64,000 nt of DNA from Pseudoalteromonas neustonica (lineage in GTDB: Bacteria; Pseudomonadota; Gammaproteobacteria; Enterobacterales; Alteromonadaceae): the NCBI RefSeq assembly GCF_001653135.1, contig NZ_BDDS01000018.1:1-64000 (forward strand). The letters are read 5' to 3'. The notes below the pieces were generated by a model, which made no database searches, had not been told where the DNA came from, and saw only the letters and a list, made by a program, of their open reading frames with translations. Made by a program: the position numbers and the translations under genes. Shown piece after piece: positions 1 to 8,609 of this stretch. Each line of letters begins with the position of its first letter. The first letter of the stretch is position 1.

Positions 1-33
1 TTCAATCTGAGCCATGATCAAACTCTTCAATTA
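1..33 (-). rRNA. rrs: 16S ribosomal RNA, 5' end only
   Basis: Read on the minus strand, bases 33 to 1 give the conserved start of bacterial 16S rRNA (AATTGAAGAGTTTGATC, then ATGGCTCAGATTGAA). The gene runs off the left edge, so only the first ~33 bases are present. The leader, boxA and promoters to the right are in the matching orientation. The mature 5' end is placed by similarity to E. coli and could be off by one or two bases. Confidence 0.97.
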
Positions 34-289
34 AAAGTTTTTTCTGTTCTCATCCAATAAAGAATGAAGAACCTGCTCAATGAATTCTGAATTTATTTAA
101 TATCTTTCGATATTGAATTGACTGTGCTGCAATAAATAAATTTATTGCTGTTGGTCACTCAGTTTCTCTTTCGAGAAATCACATTGAGACTCTAAATTTT
201 TTGCCTTGCTTACCTATCTAAAAAGAAAGTTAAGCTCGGCTGTTAGAACTCAATCTGTACGAGTGCCCACACAGATGATTGCTTTATAT

Positions 290-301
290 TGTTAAAGAAC
301 A
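290..301 (-). promoter_or_regulatory. rrn leader boxA antitermination site
   Basis: The minus strand reads TGTTCTTTAACA, close to the rrn boxA consensus TGCTCTTTAACA. It lies in the 16S leader about 260 bases upstream of the mature 5' end. In rrn operons boxA RNA recruits NusB/NusE, which protects the untranslated transcript from Rho. Position and sequence agree with an rrn leader. Confidence 0.85.
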
Positions 302-340
302 TTGCGATTAAAGTTAAACTTTATCTCGCTAGGGCTGCGC

Positions 341-367
341 ATACTACGCTTTCCATTTTTTTGTCAA
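341..367 (-). promoter_or_regulatory. putative rrn P2 promoter
   Basis: The minus strand shows TTGACA (362-367), a 15-base spacer and TAGTAT (341-346), followed by the GC-rich discriminator GCGCAGCC. This promoter is nearest to the 16S gene and upstream of boxA. The 15-base spacer is shorter than the optimum, which makes the call less certain than P1. Confidence 0.6.
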
Positions 368-472
368 TACTTAAATTTAAACTTTATAAAAATTCAAACT
401 CAAGTTTTACTCGACTCACTGATTCACTCTTGCCCCGCTAAGCGTTGCTGTCTGCCTTCTCAGTGGGGTCGC

Positions 473-500
473 ATTATAGGGAGATCCAAAAACAGATCAA
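473..500 (-). promoter_or_regulatory. rrn P1 promoter
   Basis: The minus strand has TTGATC (495-500), 16 bases, then a perfect TATAAT (473-478) followed by GCGACCCC. The 16-base spacer and the GC-rich discriminator are hallmarks of rrn P1 promoters, which are sensitive to ppGpp and initiating NTP. The sequence just upstream (501-540) is AT-rich and could act as an UP element. Transcription would start near 466 and run leftward. Confidence 0.8.
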
Positions 501-510
501 CCCTTTTTTG

Positions 511-782
511 ATGAAAACTTAAATAAACTAGCTATTCGCTGAGTATTTGAACGAAACGTATAAAAACAGCACTAATCTTGGGAAATAAGGTCTATTTGCA
601 GTGCTTTAAATACGAGAATAAATGAATAAACCTTATAGCATGATCTTAATGGAGCTAGATCATTAGTTGGATCTCATATATTAGTAAATGCTACGTGGTT
701 AAATAAGTATGTGGCATGAAGACACGTTAAAAACAAATGGTGAATATAGGTGGAGTAGATTAGGAATATAATTATAGGCATT
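511..782. other. gene-free spacer between rrn promoters and rplQ terminator
   Basis: This AT-rich stretch separates the rRNA promoter region from the end of the alpha operon. I find no convincing open reading frame, RNA gene or strong hairpin in it. It may carry upstream Fis/UP-type sites for rrn P1, but no site can be named from sequence alone. Confidence 0.5.
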
Positions 783-810
783 AAAAAGCCGAGCATAAGC
801 TCGGCTTTTT
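783..810 (-). terminator. rho-independent terminator after rplQ
   Basis: A 12-base perfect inverted repeat (AAAAAGCCGAGC / GCTCGGCTTTTT) with an ATAA loop lies 14 bases past the rplQ stop codon. With a T run on either strand it can work in both directions. It separates the spc-alpha transcript from the rrn promoter region. Confidence 0.92.
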
Positions 811-824
811 GGTGTCTTTAAGAC

Positions 825-1226
825 TTACTCAGCAGACTGCGCGTCATCTTGAACTTCTTCGGTAGCAGATGTGCGACCTACTAGTTCAATATAAGCCATT
901 GGTGCTTTGTCACCAGTACGGAAGCCACACTTAAGAATACGAGTGTAACCACCTGGGCGATCCGCGTTACGAGGACCGATTTCACTGAACAATTTACCAA
1001 CTACTTCATTATCACGCGTGCGAGCAAACGCTAAACGGCGATTTGCTACACTGTCAGTCTTAGCCAGTGTGATTAAAGGTTCAATTACACGACGTAACTC
1101 TTTCGCTTTAGGCAATGTAGTTTTGATGATTTCGTGTTTCACCAAAGAACCTGCCATATTGCTGAACATCGCTTTACGATGGCTGCTGTTACGGTTTAAT
1201 TGACGACCACTCTTACGATGGCGCAT
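825..1226 (-). CDS. rplQ: 50S ribosomal protein L17
   Basis: L17 of the large ribosomal subunit, 133 residues, beginning MRHRKSGRQLNRNSSHRKAM, which is diagnostic. It sits near the peptide exit tunnel. The conserved core fills about residues 1-118, and the tail (EEVQDDAQSAE) is an acidic extension a few residues longer than in E. coli (127). It is the last gene of the alpha operon, 39 bases after rpoA, and is followed by a strong terminator, so the rpsM-rpsK-rpsD-rpoA-rplQ order is the usual one. Confidence 0.98.
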   Translation of the reverse strand: MRHRKSGRQLNRNSSHRKAMFSNMAGSLVKHEIIKTTLPKAKELRRVIEPLITLAKTDSVANRRLAFARTRDNEVVGKLFSEIGPRNADRPGGYTRILKCGFRTGDKAPMAYIELVGRTSATEEVQDDAQSAE

Positions 1227-1265
1227 GACCCTATCCTTCTAACTAAACTAATATAGTGATTTAGA

Positions 1266-2252
1266 TTATTCAGCTAGGCTTGCAGGTGGCCAATTTTCTA
1301 GGCGCATACCTAGAGAAAGACCACGTGAAGCTAGCACGTCTTTAATTTCAGTTAGAGACTTCTTACCTAAGTTAGGCGTTTTAAGAAGCTCTACTTCTGT
1401 GCGCTGAACTAAATCACCGATATATTGAATTTGCTCGGCTTTCAAACAGTTTGCAGAACGTACTGTTAATTCAAGATCATCGACTGGACGAAGTAGAATA
1501 GGATCGAATTCTGGCTTCTCTTCTTTCTCTTCTGGCTCAGTAACATCACGTAAATCTACGAATGCTTCTAATTGCTCAGCTAAGATAGTAGACGCACGGC
1601 GGATCGCTTCTTCAGGATCTAAAGTGCCGTTTGTTTCCATATCAATGATTAACTTGTCTAAGTCTGTACGTTGTTCAACACGTGCTGATTCAACCGAGTA
1701 CGCAATACGTTCAACTGGACTAAATGATGCATCAAGCAACAATCGACCAATTGGACGCTCATCGTCATCAGAGGATAAACGGCTAGATGCCGGCACATAA
1801 CCACGACCGCGTTCAACACGAATTCGCATGCTGATCGCGCTGCTATCTGTCGTTAAATGACAAATAACGTGATCTGGGTTAGCAATTGTTACATCGCCAT
1901 CGTGCTGAATATCTGCCGCAGTCACAGGGCCTACACCAGACTTAGTCAGGGTAAGAAAAACTTCATCTTTACCTTCTAAAGTTACTGCTAGACCTTTAAG
2001 ATTTAACAGAATTTCAATGATGTCTTCTTGTACGCCTTCTTTCGCGCTGTACTCATGCAACACACCGTCGATTTCAACTTCGGTAACTGCACAACCAGGC
2101 ATAGACGAAAGAAGTATACGGCGTAAGGCATTACCCAACGTATGACCGAAGCCACGCTCTAATGGTTCTAAAACAACTTTAGAACGTGTTGGGTTTATAG
2201 CGTCGATATCGACTAACCTTGGTTTTAGAAATTCTGTAACAGAACCCTGCAT
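1266..2252 (-). CDS. rpoA: DNA-directed RNA polymerase subunit alpha
   Basis: Alpha subunit of RNA polymerase, 328 residues against 329 in E. coli. The N-terminal domain (about 1-235) dimerises and nucleates assembly and contains the conserved GFGHTLGNALRRILLSSMPG. An acidic linker (EPEEKEEKPEFDP) leads to the C-terminal domain (about 250-328), which contacts UP elements and activators and shows NCLKAEQI and TPNLGKKSLTEIKDVL. It follows rpsD by 24 bases in the alpha operon. In E. coli the S4 protein represses translation of this operon; I did not verify the RNA pseudoknot here. Confidence 0.99.
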   Translation of the reverse strand: MQGSVTEFLKPRLVDIDAINPTRSKVVLEPLERGFGHTLGNALRRILLSSMPGCAVTEVEIDGVLHEYSAKEGVQEDIIEILLNLKGLAVTLEGKDEVFLTLTKSGVGPVTAADIQHDGDVTIANPDHVICHLTTDSSAISMRIRVERGRGYVPASSRLSSDDDERPIGRLLLDASFSPVERIAYSVESARVEQRTDLDKLIIDMETNGTLDPEEAIRRASTILAEQLEAFVDLRDVTEPEEKEEKPEFDPILLRPVDDLELTVRSANCLKAEQIQYIGDLVQRTEVELLKTPNLGKKSLTEIKDVLASRGLSLGMRLENWPPASLAE

Positions 2253-2276
2253 TTTATCCTCTCTTAACTCTTAACT

Positions 2277-2897
2277 TTACTTAGAGTAAAGTTCGACGAT
2301 TAGTTGTTCATTAATGTCCGCAGACAGATCTGAACGCTCAGGTAGGCGTTTAAAATTACCTTCCATTTTCTTACCGTCAACTTCAACCCAAGTCGGTTTT
2401 TCACGTTGCTCGGCTAGTTCTAGAGCAGCGATGATACGAGCTTGTGTCTTAGACTTTTCACGGATAACTACTACATCTTCTGGAGTAATTACAAATGAAG
2501 GAATGTTCACAACACGACCATTAACTAAAACCGCTTTGTGGCTTACTAGCTGACGTGCTTCAGCACGTGTGCTTGCAAAACCCATGCGGTATACAACATT
2601 GTCTAAACGTTGCTCTAAAAGCTGTAACAAGTTTTCACCTGTGTTGCCCTTAAGGCGAGCAGCTTCTTTATAATAGTTACGGAATTGCTTTTCTAATACA
2701 CCGTAGATACGACGTACTTTTTGCTTTTCACGTAATTGTAAACCGTAATCAGATAAGCGACCTTTACGAGCGCCGTGCTGACCAGGTGCAGTCTCAAGTT
2801 TACACTTAGAGTCGATAGCTCTTACGCCGCTCTTAAGGAACAGGTCAGTGCCTTCACGACGACTCAGCTTGAGCTTAGGGCCCAAATATCTTGCCAT
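2277..2897 (-). CDS. rpsD: 30S ribosomal protein S4
   Basis: S4, 206 residues as in E. coli, starting MARYLGPKLKLSRREGTDL. It is a primary 16S-binding assembly protein. The S4 RNA-binding domain lies at about residues 95-160 (RLDNVVYRMGFASTRAEARQ). Known roles of the family are 5'-domain assembly of the small subunit, decoding fidelity and, in E. coli, repression of the alpha operon. The S4 N-terminal zinc-type cysteines of some phyla are absent, as is usual in gammaproteobacteria. It lies 21 bases after rpsK. Confidence 0.98.
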   Translation of the reverse strand: MARYLGPKLKLSRREGTDLFLKSGVRAIDSKCKLETAPGQHGARKGRLSDYGLQLREKQKVRRIYGVLEKQFRNYYKEAARLKGNTGENLLQLLEQRLDNVVYRMGFASTRAEARQLVSHKAVLVNGRVVNIPSFVITPEDVVVIREKSKTQARIIAALELAEQREKPTWVEVDGKKMEGNFKRLPERSDLSADINEQLIVELYSK

Positions 2898-2918
2898 GTT
2901 ATTTCTCCTAACCTATTG

Positions 2919-3305
2919 TTAAACGCGACGTTTCTTCGGTGGACGACAACCATTGTGTGGTATAGGCGTCACGTCAGTAATGTTGGTAATACGGTAACCA
3001 GCAGCATTCAAAGCACGAACAGCAGATTCACGACCTGGACCTGGACCTTTGATGAAAACTTCTAGATTTTTTAAACCGTATTCTTGAGCAGCAGTACCTG
3101 CACGCTCTGCAGCAACCTGAGCAGCGAATGGTGTAGATTTACGTGAACCACGGAAACCTGAACCACCGGCAGTAGCCCATGATAGTGCATTACCTTGACG
3201 GTCGGTAATTGTAACAATAGTGTTGTTGAAAGACGCATGAACATGAGCCATACCATCAGCAACTTGCTTTTTAACCTTTTTACGACGAATTGGTGTCTTA
3301 GCCAT
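2919..3305 (-). CDS. rpsK: 30S ribosomal protein S11
   Basis: S11, 128 residues (E. coli 129), with the conserved [19 protein letters not shown], then [14 protein letters not shown] and the basic tail [10 protein letters not shown]. It lies in the platform of the small subunit near the mRNA exit and E site and binds with S6, S18 and S21. It begins 12 bases after the rpsM stop, in the standard alpha operon order. Confidence 0.98.
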
Positions 3306-3317
3306 AATACTATCCCC

Positions 3318-3674
3318 TTATCGCTTAATAGGCTTACGAGGACCCTTACGGGTACGCGCGTTAGTCTTAGTTCTTTGACCACGAAGTGGTAAAGAGCGAC
3401 GGTGACGTAGGCCACGGTAACAACCAAGGTCCATAAGGCGCTTGATATTCAAAGTAACTTCACGACGAAGGTCACCTTCTACAGTGTACTTGCTTACTGC
3501 TTCACGCAATACATCAAGTGTTTCGTCTGAAAGTTCACCGATTTTTGTGGTTTCGGCGATACCAGTCGCTACTAAGATAGCCTTAGAGCGAGTCTTACCT
3601 ATGCCATAAATAGCTGTTAAACCAATAACTGCATGTTTATGATCAGGGACGTTAATGCCAGCAATACGGGCCAC
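3318..3674 (-). CDS. rpsM: 30S ribosomal protein S13
   Basis: S13, 118 residues, same length as E. coli, starting V(M)ARIAGINVPDHKH. I place the start at the GTG at 3674, which has GGAG eight bases upstream; the GTG two codons earlier would add only Met-Leu and overlaps that ribosome binding site. S13 sits in the head of the small subunit and contacts S19, the P-site tRNA and the large subunit bridges. The basic C-terminal tail (NARTRKGPRKPIKR) is complete. Confidence 0.97.
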   Translation of the reverse strand: MARIAGINVPDHKHAVIGLTAIYGIGKTRSKAILVATGIAETTKIGELSDETLDVLREAVSKYTVEGDLRREVTLNIKRLMDLGCYRGLRHRRSLPLRGQRTKTNARTRKGPRKPIKR

Positions 3675-3799
3675 TAACACATCTCCTATATTTGAATTCG
3701 GTTATCATCTGTTTGAAGAGCCCGTAAGGATACTCAAACGAAGACCAAATCACTACTGAAAACACAGGCCGAGTAACCTCAGCCTGTACGACTTATTAA

Positions 3800-3913
3800 T
3801 TAACCTTGCCTTTGCTTATGCTTAGGCTCACTGCAAATTACACGTACAACACCGGCACGTTTAATAACTTTACAGTTACGGCATATTTTCTTAACGGAAG
3901 CACGTACTTTCAT
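3800..3913 (-). CDS. rpmJ: 50S ribosomal protein L36 (zinc-binding form)
   Basis: A 37-codon gene read from the minus strand between secY and rpsM: MKVRASVKKICRNCKVIKRA and onward to a TAA at 3800. Cys11, Cys14, Cys27 and His32 form the zinc ribbon of the C+ type L36, the paralogue replaced by a zinc-free copy under zinc starvation in many bacteria. It begins 22 bases after the secY stop and ends 125 bases before rpsM, the usual junction of the spc and alpha operons. Confidence 0.96.
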   Translation of the reverse strand: MKVRASVKKICRNCKVIKRAGVVRVICSEPKHKQRQG

Positions 3914-3935
3914 TGCTCAACTCCGTAAACTGACC

Positions 3936-5264
3936 TTATCGACCGTAGCCTTTAAGGTTCGCTTTTTTCAGCACAGAATCATATTGATGAGACATCATAT
4001 GAGTTTGTACTTGTGCCATAAAGTCCATGATGACAACAACGATAATCAAAATTGATGTACCGCCGAAGTAGAATGGCGTTTGCCATGCCATCGTCATGAA
4101 TTCGGGCACCAGACAGATAAAGGTTATATACAAAGCACCTGCCAATGTCAGGCGTGTCATCACTTTATCAATGTATTTCGATGTCTGCTCGCCTGGACGA
4201 ATACCTGGGATAAATGCGCCAGATTTTTTCAGGTTATCTGCTGTTTCACGTGGGTTAAACACCAACGCTGTATAGAAAAAGCAAAAGAAGATAATGGCTG
4301 CGGCTAAAACTAATGCATACAATGGCTGACCTGGAGTCAACGTTGAAGCAATAGCTTGTAACACATCAGCGACAGGACCTTCACCCTGACCGAACCAGCT
4401 GGCAATAGTACCAGGGAACAGTATTATACTGCTAGCAAAGATTGGTGGAATAACACCCGCCATATTAACTTTCAGTGGTAAATGCGTGCTTTGGGCAGCA
4501 AATACTTGACGACCTTGTTGACGCTTTGCGTAGTTAACGACGATACGACGTTGCCCACGTTCAAAGAATACTACAAGATAAGTTACAGCGAATACGATTA
4601 CCGCAATCAATAACAATGCTAAAACATGTATGTCACCTTGGCGCGCCATTTCGGCTGTCGAACCGATAGCAGACGGCAGGTTAGCTACAATACCAACAAA
4701 TATTAGAACTGAAATACCGTTACCGATACCTCGTTCAGTAATTTGCTCGCCCAACCACATCAGGAACATGGTACCTGTTACTAAACTCACCACTGCGGTG
4801 AAATAGAAACCCATACCAGGGTTAACAACTAACCCGTCCATCATACCCGGTAAACTTGTGGCAATACCGATTGATTGGATAGTAGCAAGCAAAAGCGTGC
4901 CATAGCGTGTGTACTGGCTTATTTTCTTACGCCCTTGTTCACCTTCTTTCTTAAGCTCTATAAACGGAGGATACATATGCGTTAATAGTTGCGTAATAAT
5001 TGAAGCTGTGATGTAAGGCATAATACCCAGTGCTAACACTGAAGCGCGCTCAAGCGCACCACCGCTGAACATGTTAAACATTTCAACAATGGTGCCCTTT
5101 TGTTGCTCGAAGAAATCGGCAAGTACAGCGGCGTCAATCCCAGGGATCGGCACAAATGAACCTAGACGGTAAATAATGATAGCGCCCAATACGAATAGTA
5201 ATCGACGTTTCAATTCCGAAAGCCCACTTTGTGCACTTTGTATATCTTGACCTGGTTTAGCCAT
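3936..5264 (-). CDS. secY: protein translocase subunit SecY
   Basis: Central pore subunit of the Sec translocon in the inner membrane, 442 residues (E. coli 443) with ten predicted membrane segments. Recognisable stretches are the N-terminal ELKRRLLFVLGAIIIYRLGS, the plug-proximal FVPIPGIDA, the pore segment ASIITQLLTHMYP and the cytosolic loop FFERGQRRIVVNYAKRQQG that contacts SecA and the ribosome. It partners with SecE and SecG, encoded elsewhere. It lies 10 bases after rplO and before rpmJ in the spc operon. Confidence 0.99.
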   Translation of the reverse strand: MAKPGQDIQSAQSGLSELKRRLLFVLGAIIIYRLGSFVPIPGIDAAVLADFFEQQKGTIVEMFNMFSGGALERASVLALGIMPYITASIITQLLTHMYPPFIELKKEGEQGRKKISQYTRYGTLLLATIQSIGIATSLPGMMDGLVVNPGMGFYFTAVVSLVTGTMFLMWLGEQITERGIGNGISVLIFVGIVANLPSAIGSTAEMARQGDIHVLALLLIAVIVFAVTYLVVFFERGQRRIVVNYAKRQQGRQVFAAQSTHLPLKVNMAGVIPPIFASSIILFPGTIASWFGQGEGPVADVLQAIASTLTPGQPLYALVLAAAIIFFCFFYTALVFNPRETADNLKKSGAFIPGIRPGEQTSKYIDKVMTRLTLAGALYITFICLVPEFMTMAWQTPFYFGGTSILIIVVVIMDFMAQVQTHMMSHQYDSVLKKANLKGYGR

Positions 5265-5274
5265 TAGTACTTCC

Positions 5275-5709
5275 TTAGTCTTCTACCTTGCCTCCGGCAG
5301 CTTCAATAGCTTCGCGAGCACCTTTAGAGGCTTTAAGGCCTTTTACAGTAACTGCGCGTGAAACTTCGCCAGATTTAACAACTTTAACGAACAGAACGTT
5401 CTTTTTAACTAGACCAGCTGCTTGTAACGTACTTAGGTCTACCACATCGCCTTCTACTTTAGCGATTTCGTATAGGTTTATTTCTGCAGATACTAAAGAT
5501 TTGCGAGAAGTGAAACCAAACTTAGGTAGACGACGTTGCATAGGCATTTGACCGCCTTCAAAACCAACGCGTACTTTACCGCCAGAACGTGACTTTTGAC
5601 CTTTGTGACCACGACCACCAGTCTTACCTAGACCAGAACCGATACCACGACCAACACGTTTTGGAGCAGATTTAGAACCTGCAGCAGGAGAAAGTGTATT
5701 CAAATGCAT
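5275..5709 (-). CDS. rplO: 50S ribosomal protein L15
   Basis: L15, 144 residues as in E. coli. The N-terminal half carries the glycine-rich, basic stretch KRVGRGIGSGLGKTGGRGHK that threads into 23S rRNA, and the C-terminal half is the globular domain ending EAIEAAGGKVED. It is a late-assembly protein of the large subunit. Five bases separate it from rpmD, so translation is probably coupled. Confidence 0.98.
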   Translation of the reverse strand: MHLNTLSPAAGSKSAPKRVGRGIGSGLGKTGGRGHKGQKSRSGGKVRVGFEGGQMPMQRRLPKFGFTSRKSLVSAEINLYEIAKVEGDVVDLSTLQAAGLVKKNVLFVKVVKSGEVSRAVTVKGLKASKGAREAIEAAGGKVED

Positions 5710-5714
5710 TCGAA

Positions 5715-5897
5715 TTACCCCTCAACCTTAACCATGTATGAAACTCGGTTAATCATACCACGCACACATGCTGTGTCTTCTAACTCAACAGTGTGATTGA
5801 TACGACGTAAACCAAGACCGCGTAATGTAGCTTTATGCTTCGGTAAACGACCGATAGAGCTCTTTACTTGTGTTACTTTTACAGTTTTATTAGCCAT
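5715..5897 (-). CDS. rpmD: 50S ribosomal protein L30
   Basis: L30, 60 residues, with KVTQVKSSIGRLPKHKATL and GLGLRRINHTVEL, the two conserved blocks of this short ferredoxin-like-fold protein. It binds 23S rRNA in the large subunit. It is packed between rpsE (3-base gap) and rplO (5-base gap). Confidence 0.97.
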   Translation of the reverse strand: MANKTVKVTQVKSSIGRLPKHKATLRGLGLRRINHTVELEDTACVRGMINRVSYMVKVEG

Positions 5898-5900
5898 GGT

Positions 5901-6407
5901 TTACCCCAGAATCTCGTCTACTCGAAGACCACGTTTAGCAGCGATCGACTGAGGAGAATTCATATTCTCAAGAGCTGAGATCGTTGCACGTACAACGTTG
6001 ATCGGGTTAGTAGAACCGTAACATTTAGAAAGTACGTTCTGCACACCAGTCACTTCAAGTACTGCACGCATAGCGCCACCTGCGATGATACCAGTACCTT
6101 CAGAGGCTGGTTTCATGAACACTAGTGAACCAGCATGACGCCCTTTAACAGGGTGCTGTAATGTGTTGCCATTTAGGTCTACGTTGATCATGTTGCGACG
6201 TGCTTTTTCCATTGCTTTTTGAATAGCAGCTGGAACTTCACGAGCTTTACCATAACCGAAACCTACTTTACCTGCGCCGTCACCAACTACTGTTAGTGCA
6301 GTGAAGCTAAAGATACGACCACCTTTAACTACTTTAGACACACGGTTTACCGCGATTAGCTTTTCAGCTAGATCAGGCTGTTGTTGCTTTGCTTCTACGT
6401 TAGCCAT
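5901..6407 (-). CDS. rpsE: 30S ribosomal protein S5
   Basis: S5, 168 residues (E. coli 167). The N-terminal double-stranded RNA-binding domain (KLIAVNRVSKVVKGGRIFSF, then GFGYGKAREVPAAIQKAM) is followed by the S5 C-terminal domain (SLVFMKPASEGTGIIAGGAM). The protein lines the mRNA entry channel with S3 and S4. Substitutions in the loop around VKGGR give spectinomycin resistance in E. coli. The loop here looks like the ordinary sensitive form. Confidence 0.98.
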   Translation of the reverse strand: MANVEAKQQQPDLAEKLIAVNRVSKVVKGGRIFSFTALTVVGDGAGKVGFGYGKAREVPAAIQKAMEKARRNMINVDLNGNTLQHPVKGRHAGSLVFMKPASEGTGIIAGGAMRAVLEVTGVQNVLSKCYGSTNPINVVRATISALENMNSPQSIAAKRGLRVDEILG

Positions 6408-6416
6408 TGTCTACTC

Positions 6417-6767
6417 CTAGAATTGCAAACCGGCTTCACGCGCAGCATCAGCTAGCGCCTTCACACGGCCGTGATATTTAAAGCCACTGCGATCAAAAGC
6501 AATCTTTTCGATGCCTTTGTCAGCCGCACGTTCTGCAACCGCTTTACCAACTGCTTGCGCAGCTGCTAGGTTGCCTGTGCCTTTAACTGTTTCGCTAATA
6601 GCTTTTTCAACAGTAGAAGCAGCAGCCAGTACATTACCCTCAGCAGTAACTACTTGAGCGTATATGTGACGTGGCGTGCGGTGGATAACAAGACGCGTTG
6701 TGCCTTGTTCAATATAATTTCTACGAGTGCGTTTAGCACGACGTAGACGAGCTGTTTTTTTATCCAT
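6417..6767 (-). CDS. rplR: 50S ribosomal protein L18
   Basis: L18, 116 residues (E. coli 117), with the basic N-terminus TARLRRAKRTRRNYIEQ and the C-terminal FDRSGFKYHGRVKALADAARE. It binds 5S rRNA with L5 and L25 and brings it into the central protuberance. Its start is 9 bases after rplF and its stop 9 bases before rpsE. Confidence 0.98.
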   Translation of the reverse strand: MDKKTARLRRAKRTRRNYIEQGTTRLVIHRTPRHIYAQVVTAEGNVLAAASTVEKAISETVKGTGNLAAAQAVGKAVAERAADKGIEKIAFDRSGFKYHGRVKALADAAREAGLQF

Positions 6768-6776
6768 CGTCTTACC

Positions 6777-7310
6777 TTACTTCTTCTTAGCCTCTTTACG
6801 GCGTACATTCTCATCTGAATAACGAACACCCTTACCTTTATAAGGCTCAGGTTTACGGTATGCACGAATGTTAGCAGCTGTTTGACCAACTAACTGCTTA
6901 TCTACGCCCTTAACTAGAACTTCTGTTTGGCTTGGAGTTTCAATCGTAATTCCTTCAGGAACTGCGAAATTAACTGGATGTGAGAAACCAAGAGTTAAGT
7001 CTAAAACTTTACCCTTTGCTGCTGCACGGTAACCAACGCCTACTAACTGAAGTTTCTTCTCGTAACCTTCATGCGTACCAACAACCATGTTGTTGATAAG
7101 AGCGCGAGCAGTACCTGCTTGTGCCCATGCATTGGCTACGCCTTCACGAGGTAAAGTTGTAATAACGTTGTCGTTAAGTTGTACTTCAACAGCTGAGTTG
7201 ATAGTACGCGTTAATTCGCCGTTTTTGCCTTTAACTGTGATGTCCTGGCCTTTTAATGTAACTTCTACACCGGCAGGAACATTAATTGGTGCCTTTGCTA
7301 TGCGAGACAT
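6777..7310 (-). CDS. rplF: 50S ribosomal protein L6
   Basis: L6, 177 residues as in E. coli, starting MSRIAKAPINVPAGVEVTL. Two repeated L6 domains cover about residues 10-82 and 90-165, the second ending with the signature EPYKGKGVRYSDE. It lies near the factor-binding site of the large subunit. It follows rpsH by 13 bases. Confidence 0.98.
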   Translation of the reverse strand: MSRIAKAPINVPAGVEVTLKGQDITVKGKNGELTRTINSAVEVQLNDNVITTLPREGVANAWAQAGTARALINNMVVGTHEGYEKKLQLVGVGYRAAAKGKVLDLTLGFSHPVNFAVPEGITIETPSQTEVLVKGVDKQLVGQTAANIRAYRKPEPYKGKGVRYSDENVRRKEAKKK

Positions 7311-7323
7311 AGTTCCCCTCCGA

Positions 7324-7716
7324 TTAAGCTACAAAACCAATGATTTCACCACCAACACCAGCACTACGTGCGGCGCGGTCTGTCATTAGGCCTTTAGAAG
7401 TTGATACGATAGCGATACCTAGACCACCCATTACCTTTGGTAATTCGTCACGTCTCTTATAGATACGTAAACCAGGGCGGCTAACACGCTGGATATTTTC
7501 AATAACAGCTTTGCCTTCGAAGTATTTCAACTCGATAGAAAGCTCAGGTTTAACATCACCATTGATTTCGAAATCAGTGATATAACCTTCATCTTTTAAT
7601 ACTTTAGCTAATGCTACTTTCAGCTTTGAATTAGGCATCGTTACAGATACTTTCTTCGCTGACTGACCGTTACGAATTCGTGTGAACAAATCCGCGATAG
7701 GATCTTGCAAGCTCAT
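7324..7716 (-). CDS. rpsH: 30S ribosomal protein S8
   Basis: S8, 130 residues as in E. coli, starting MSLQDPIADLFTRIRNGQ and containing the C-terminal signature GLGIAIVSTSKGLMTD. It binds helix 21 of 16S rRNA early in assembly. In E. coli it is also the translational repressor of the spc operon, acting at the rplE start. I did not fold that site here, so the regulation is inferred from the family only. Confidence 0.98.
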   Translation of the reverse strand: MSLQDPIADLFTRIRNGQSAKKVSVTMPNSKLKVALAKVLKDEGYITDFEINGDVKPELSIELKYFEGKAVIENIQRVSRPGLRIYKRRDELPKVMGGLGIAIVSTSKGLMTDRAARSAGVGGEIIGFVA

Positions 7717-7737
7717 AGTCTTACTCCCGTGATTCTA

Positions 7738-8043
7738 TTACCAGCTAGCCTTTTTAAGGCCAGGAATTTCACCGCGCATAGCTGCTTCGCGAACTTTAAT
7801 ACGGCTCATGCCGAATTTGCGAAGGTAACCATGTGGGCGGCCCGTAATGTTACAACGATTACGTTGACGTGCAGGGCTAGAATCACGCGGTAAAGCTTGT
7901 AGCTTAAGTACTGCGTCCCAACGATCATCGTCAGATGTTTTCACATCACTGATGATAGTTTTTAGTGCTGCGCGCTTTTCAGCGAACTGAGCAACTAATT
8001 TAGTGCGCTTTGCTTCGCGCGCTTTCATAGAATTCTTTGCCAT
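7738..8043 (-). CDS. rpsN: 30S ribosomal protein S14
   Basis: S14, 101 residues, the long zinc-free form typical of gammaproteobacteria: it begins MAKNSMKAREAKRTKL and ends with RCNITGRPHGYLRKFGMSRI and MRGEIPGLKKASW. The CxxC pairs of the short zinc form are absent. It lies in the head of the small subunit next to S3 and S10. It sits 10 bases after rplE. Confidence 0.98.
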   Translation of the reverse strand: MAKNSMKAREAKRTKLVAQFAEKRAALKTIISDVKTSDDDRWDAVLKLQALPRDSSPARQRNRCNITGRPHGYLRKFGMSRIKVREAAMRGEIPGLKKASW

Positions 8044-8053
8044 AACCCTACCC

Positions 8054-8593
8054 TTATTTCTTAAATGGGAAGTTAAACGCTTCTAACAACGCACGGCCTT
8101 CCTCATCTGTTTTCGCAGATGTAGTGATTGTGATATCCATACCGCGTACACGGTCTACTTTATCATAATCAATTTCTGGGAAGATGATTTGTTCACGTAC
8201 GCCCATGCTGTAGTTACCACGTCCATCAAAAGACTTAGCACTCACACCACGGAAGTCACGGATACGTGGGATAGCGATTGAAACCAAACGCTCAAAAAAG
8301 TCCCACATACGCTCGCCGCGTAGGGTTACTTTACAACCAATCGGGTAGCCTTCACGCACTTTAAAGCCAGCAACAGATTTGCGTGCTTTAGTGATTAAAG
8401 GTTTCTGACCAGAGATTGCAGCTAGATCAGCAACAGCGTGATCTAAAATCTTCTTGTCAGCTAGGGCTTCGCCCACGCCCATATTCAATGTGATCTTTTC
8501 GATCTGAGGGACTTGCATGACAGAGCTGAAACCAAACTTCTCTTGAAGTTCAGCAACTACTGTGTCTTTATATACTTCATGCAGTTTCGCCAT
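8054..8593 (-). CDS. rplE: 50S ribosomal protein L5
   Basis: L5, 179 residues as in E. coli, when started at the ATG at 8593 (MAKLHEVYKDTVV). A second ATG directly in front (8596) cannot be excluded, and an upstream in-frame ATG would overlap rplX and has no family support. L5 binds 5S rRNA and contacts P-site tRNA. Conserved blocks include INMGVGEA-like TLNMGVGEA, GQKPLITKA and RGMDITITTSAKTDEEG. Confidence 0.97.
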   Translation of the reverse strand: MAKLHEVYKDTVVAELQEKFGFSSVMQVPQIEKITLNMGVGEALADKKILDHAVADLAAISGQKPLITKARKSVAGFKVREGYPIGCKVTLRGERMWDFFERLVSIAIPRIRDFRGVSAKSFDGRGNYSMGVREQIIFPEIDYDKVDRVRGMDITITTSAKTDEEGRALLEAFNFPFKK

Positions 8594-8609
8594 CATTCTA
8601 CTCCAACTA

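Noticed and set aside
302..511. 69-codon plus-strand frame in the rrn promoter region
   Set aside because: It lies across rrn promoters on the opposite strand, has no ribosome binding site and shows no protein-like composition.
3071..3427. 118-codon minus-strand frame across the rpsK-rpsM junction
   Set aside because: It is an out-of-frame shadow of two real ribosomal genes, rich in Val and Leu, with no family match.
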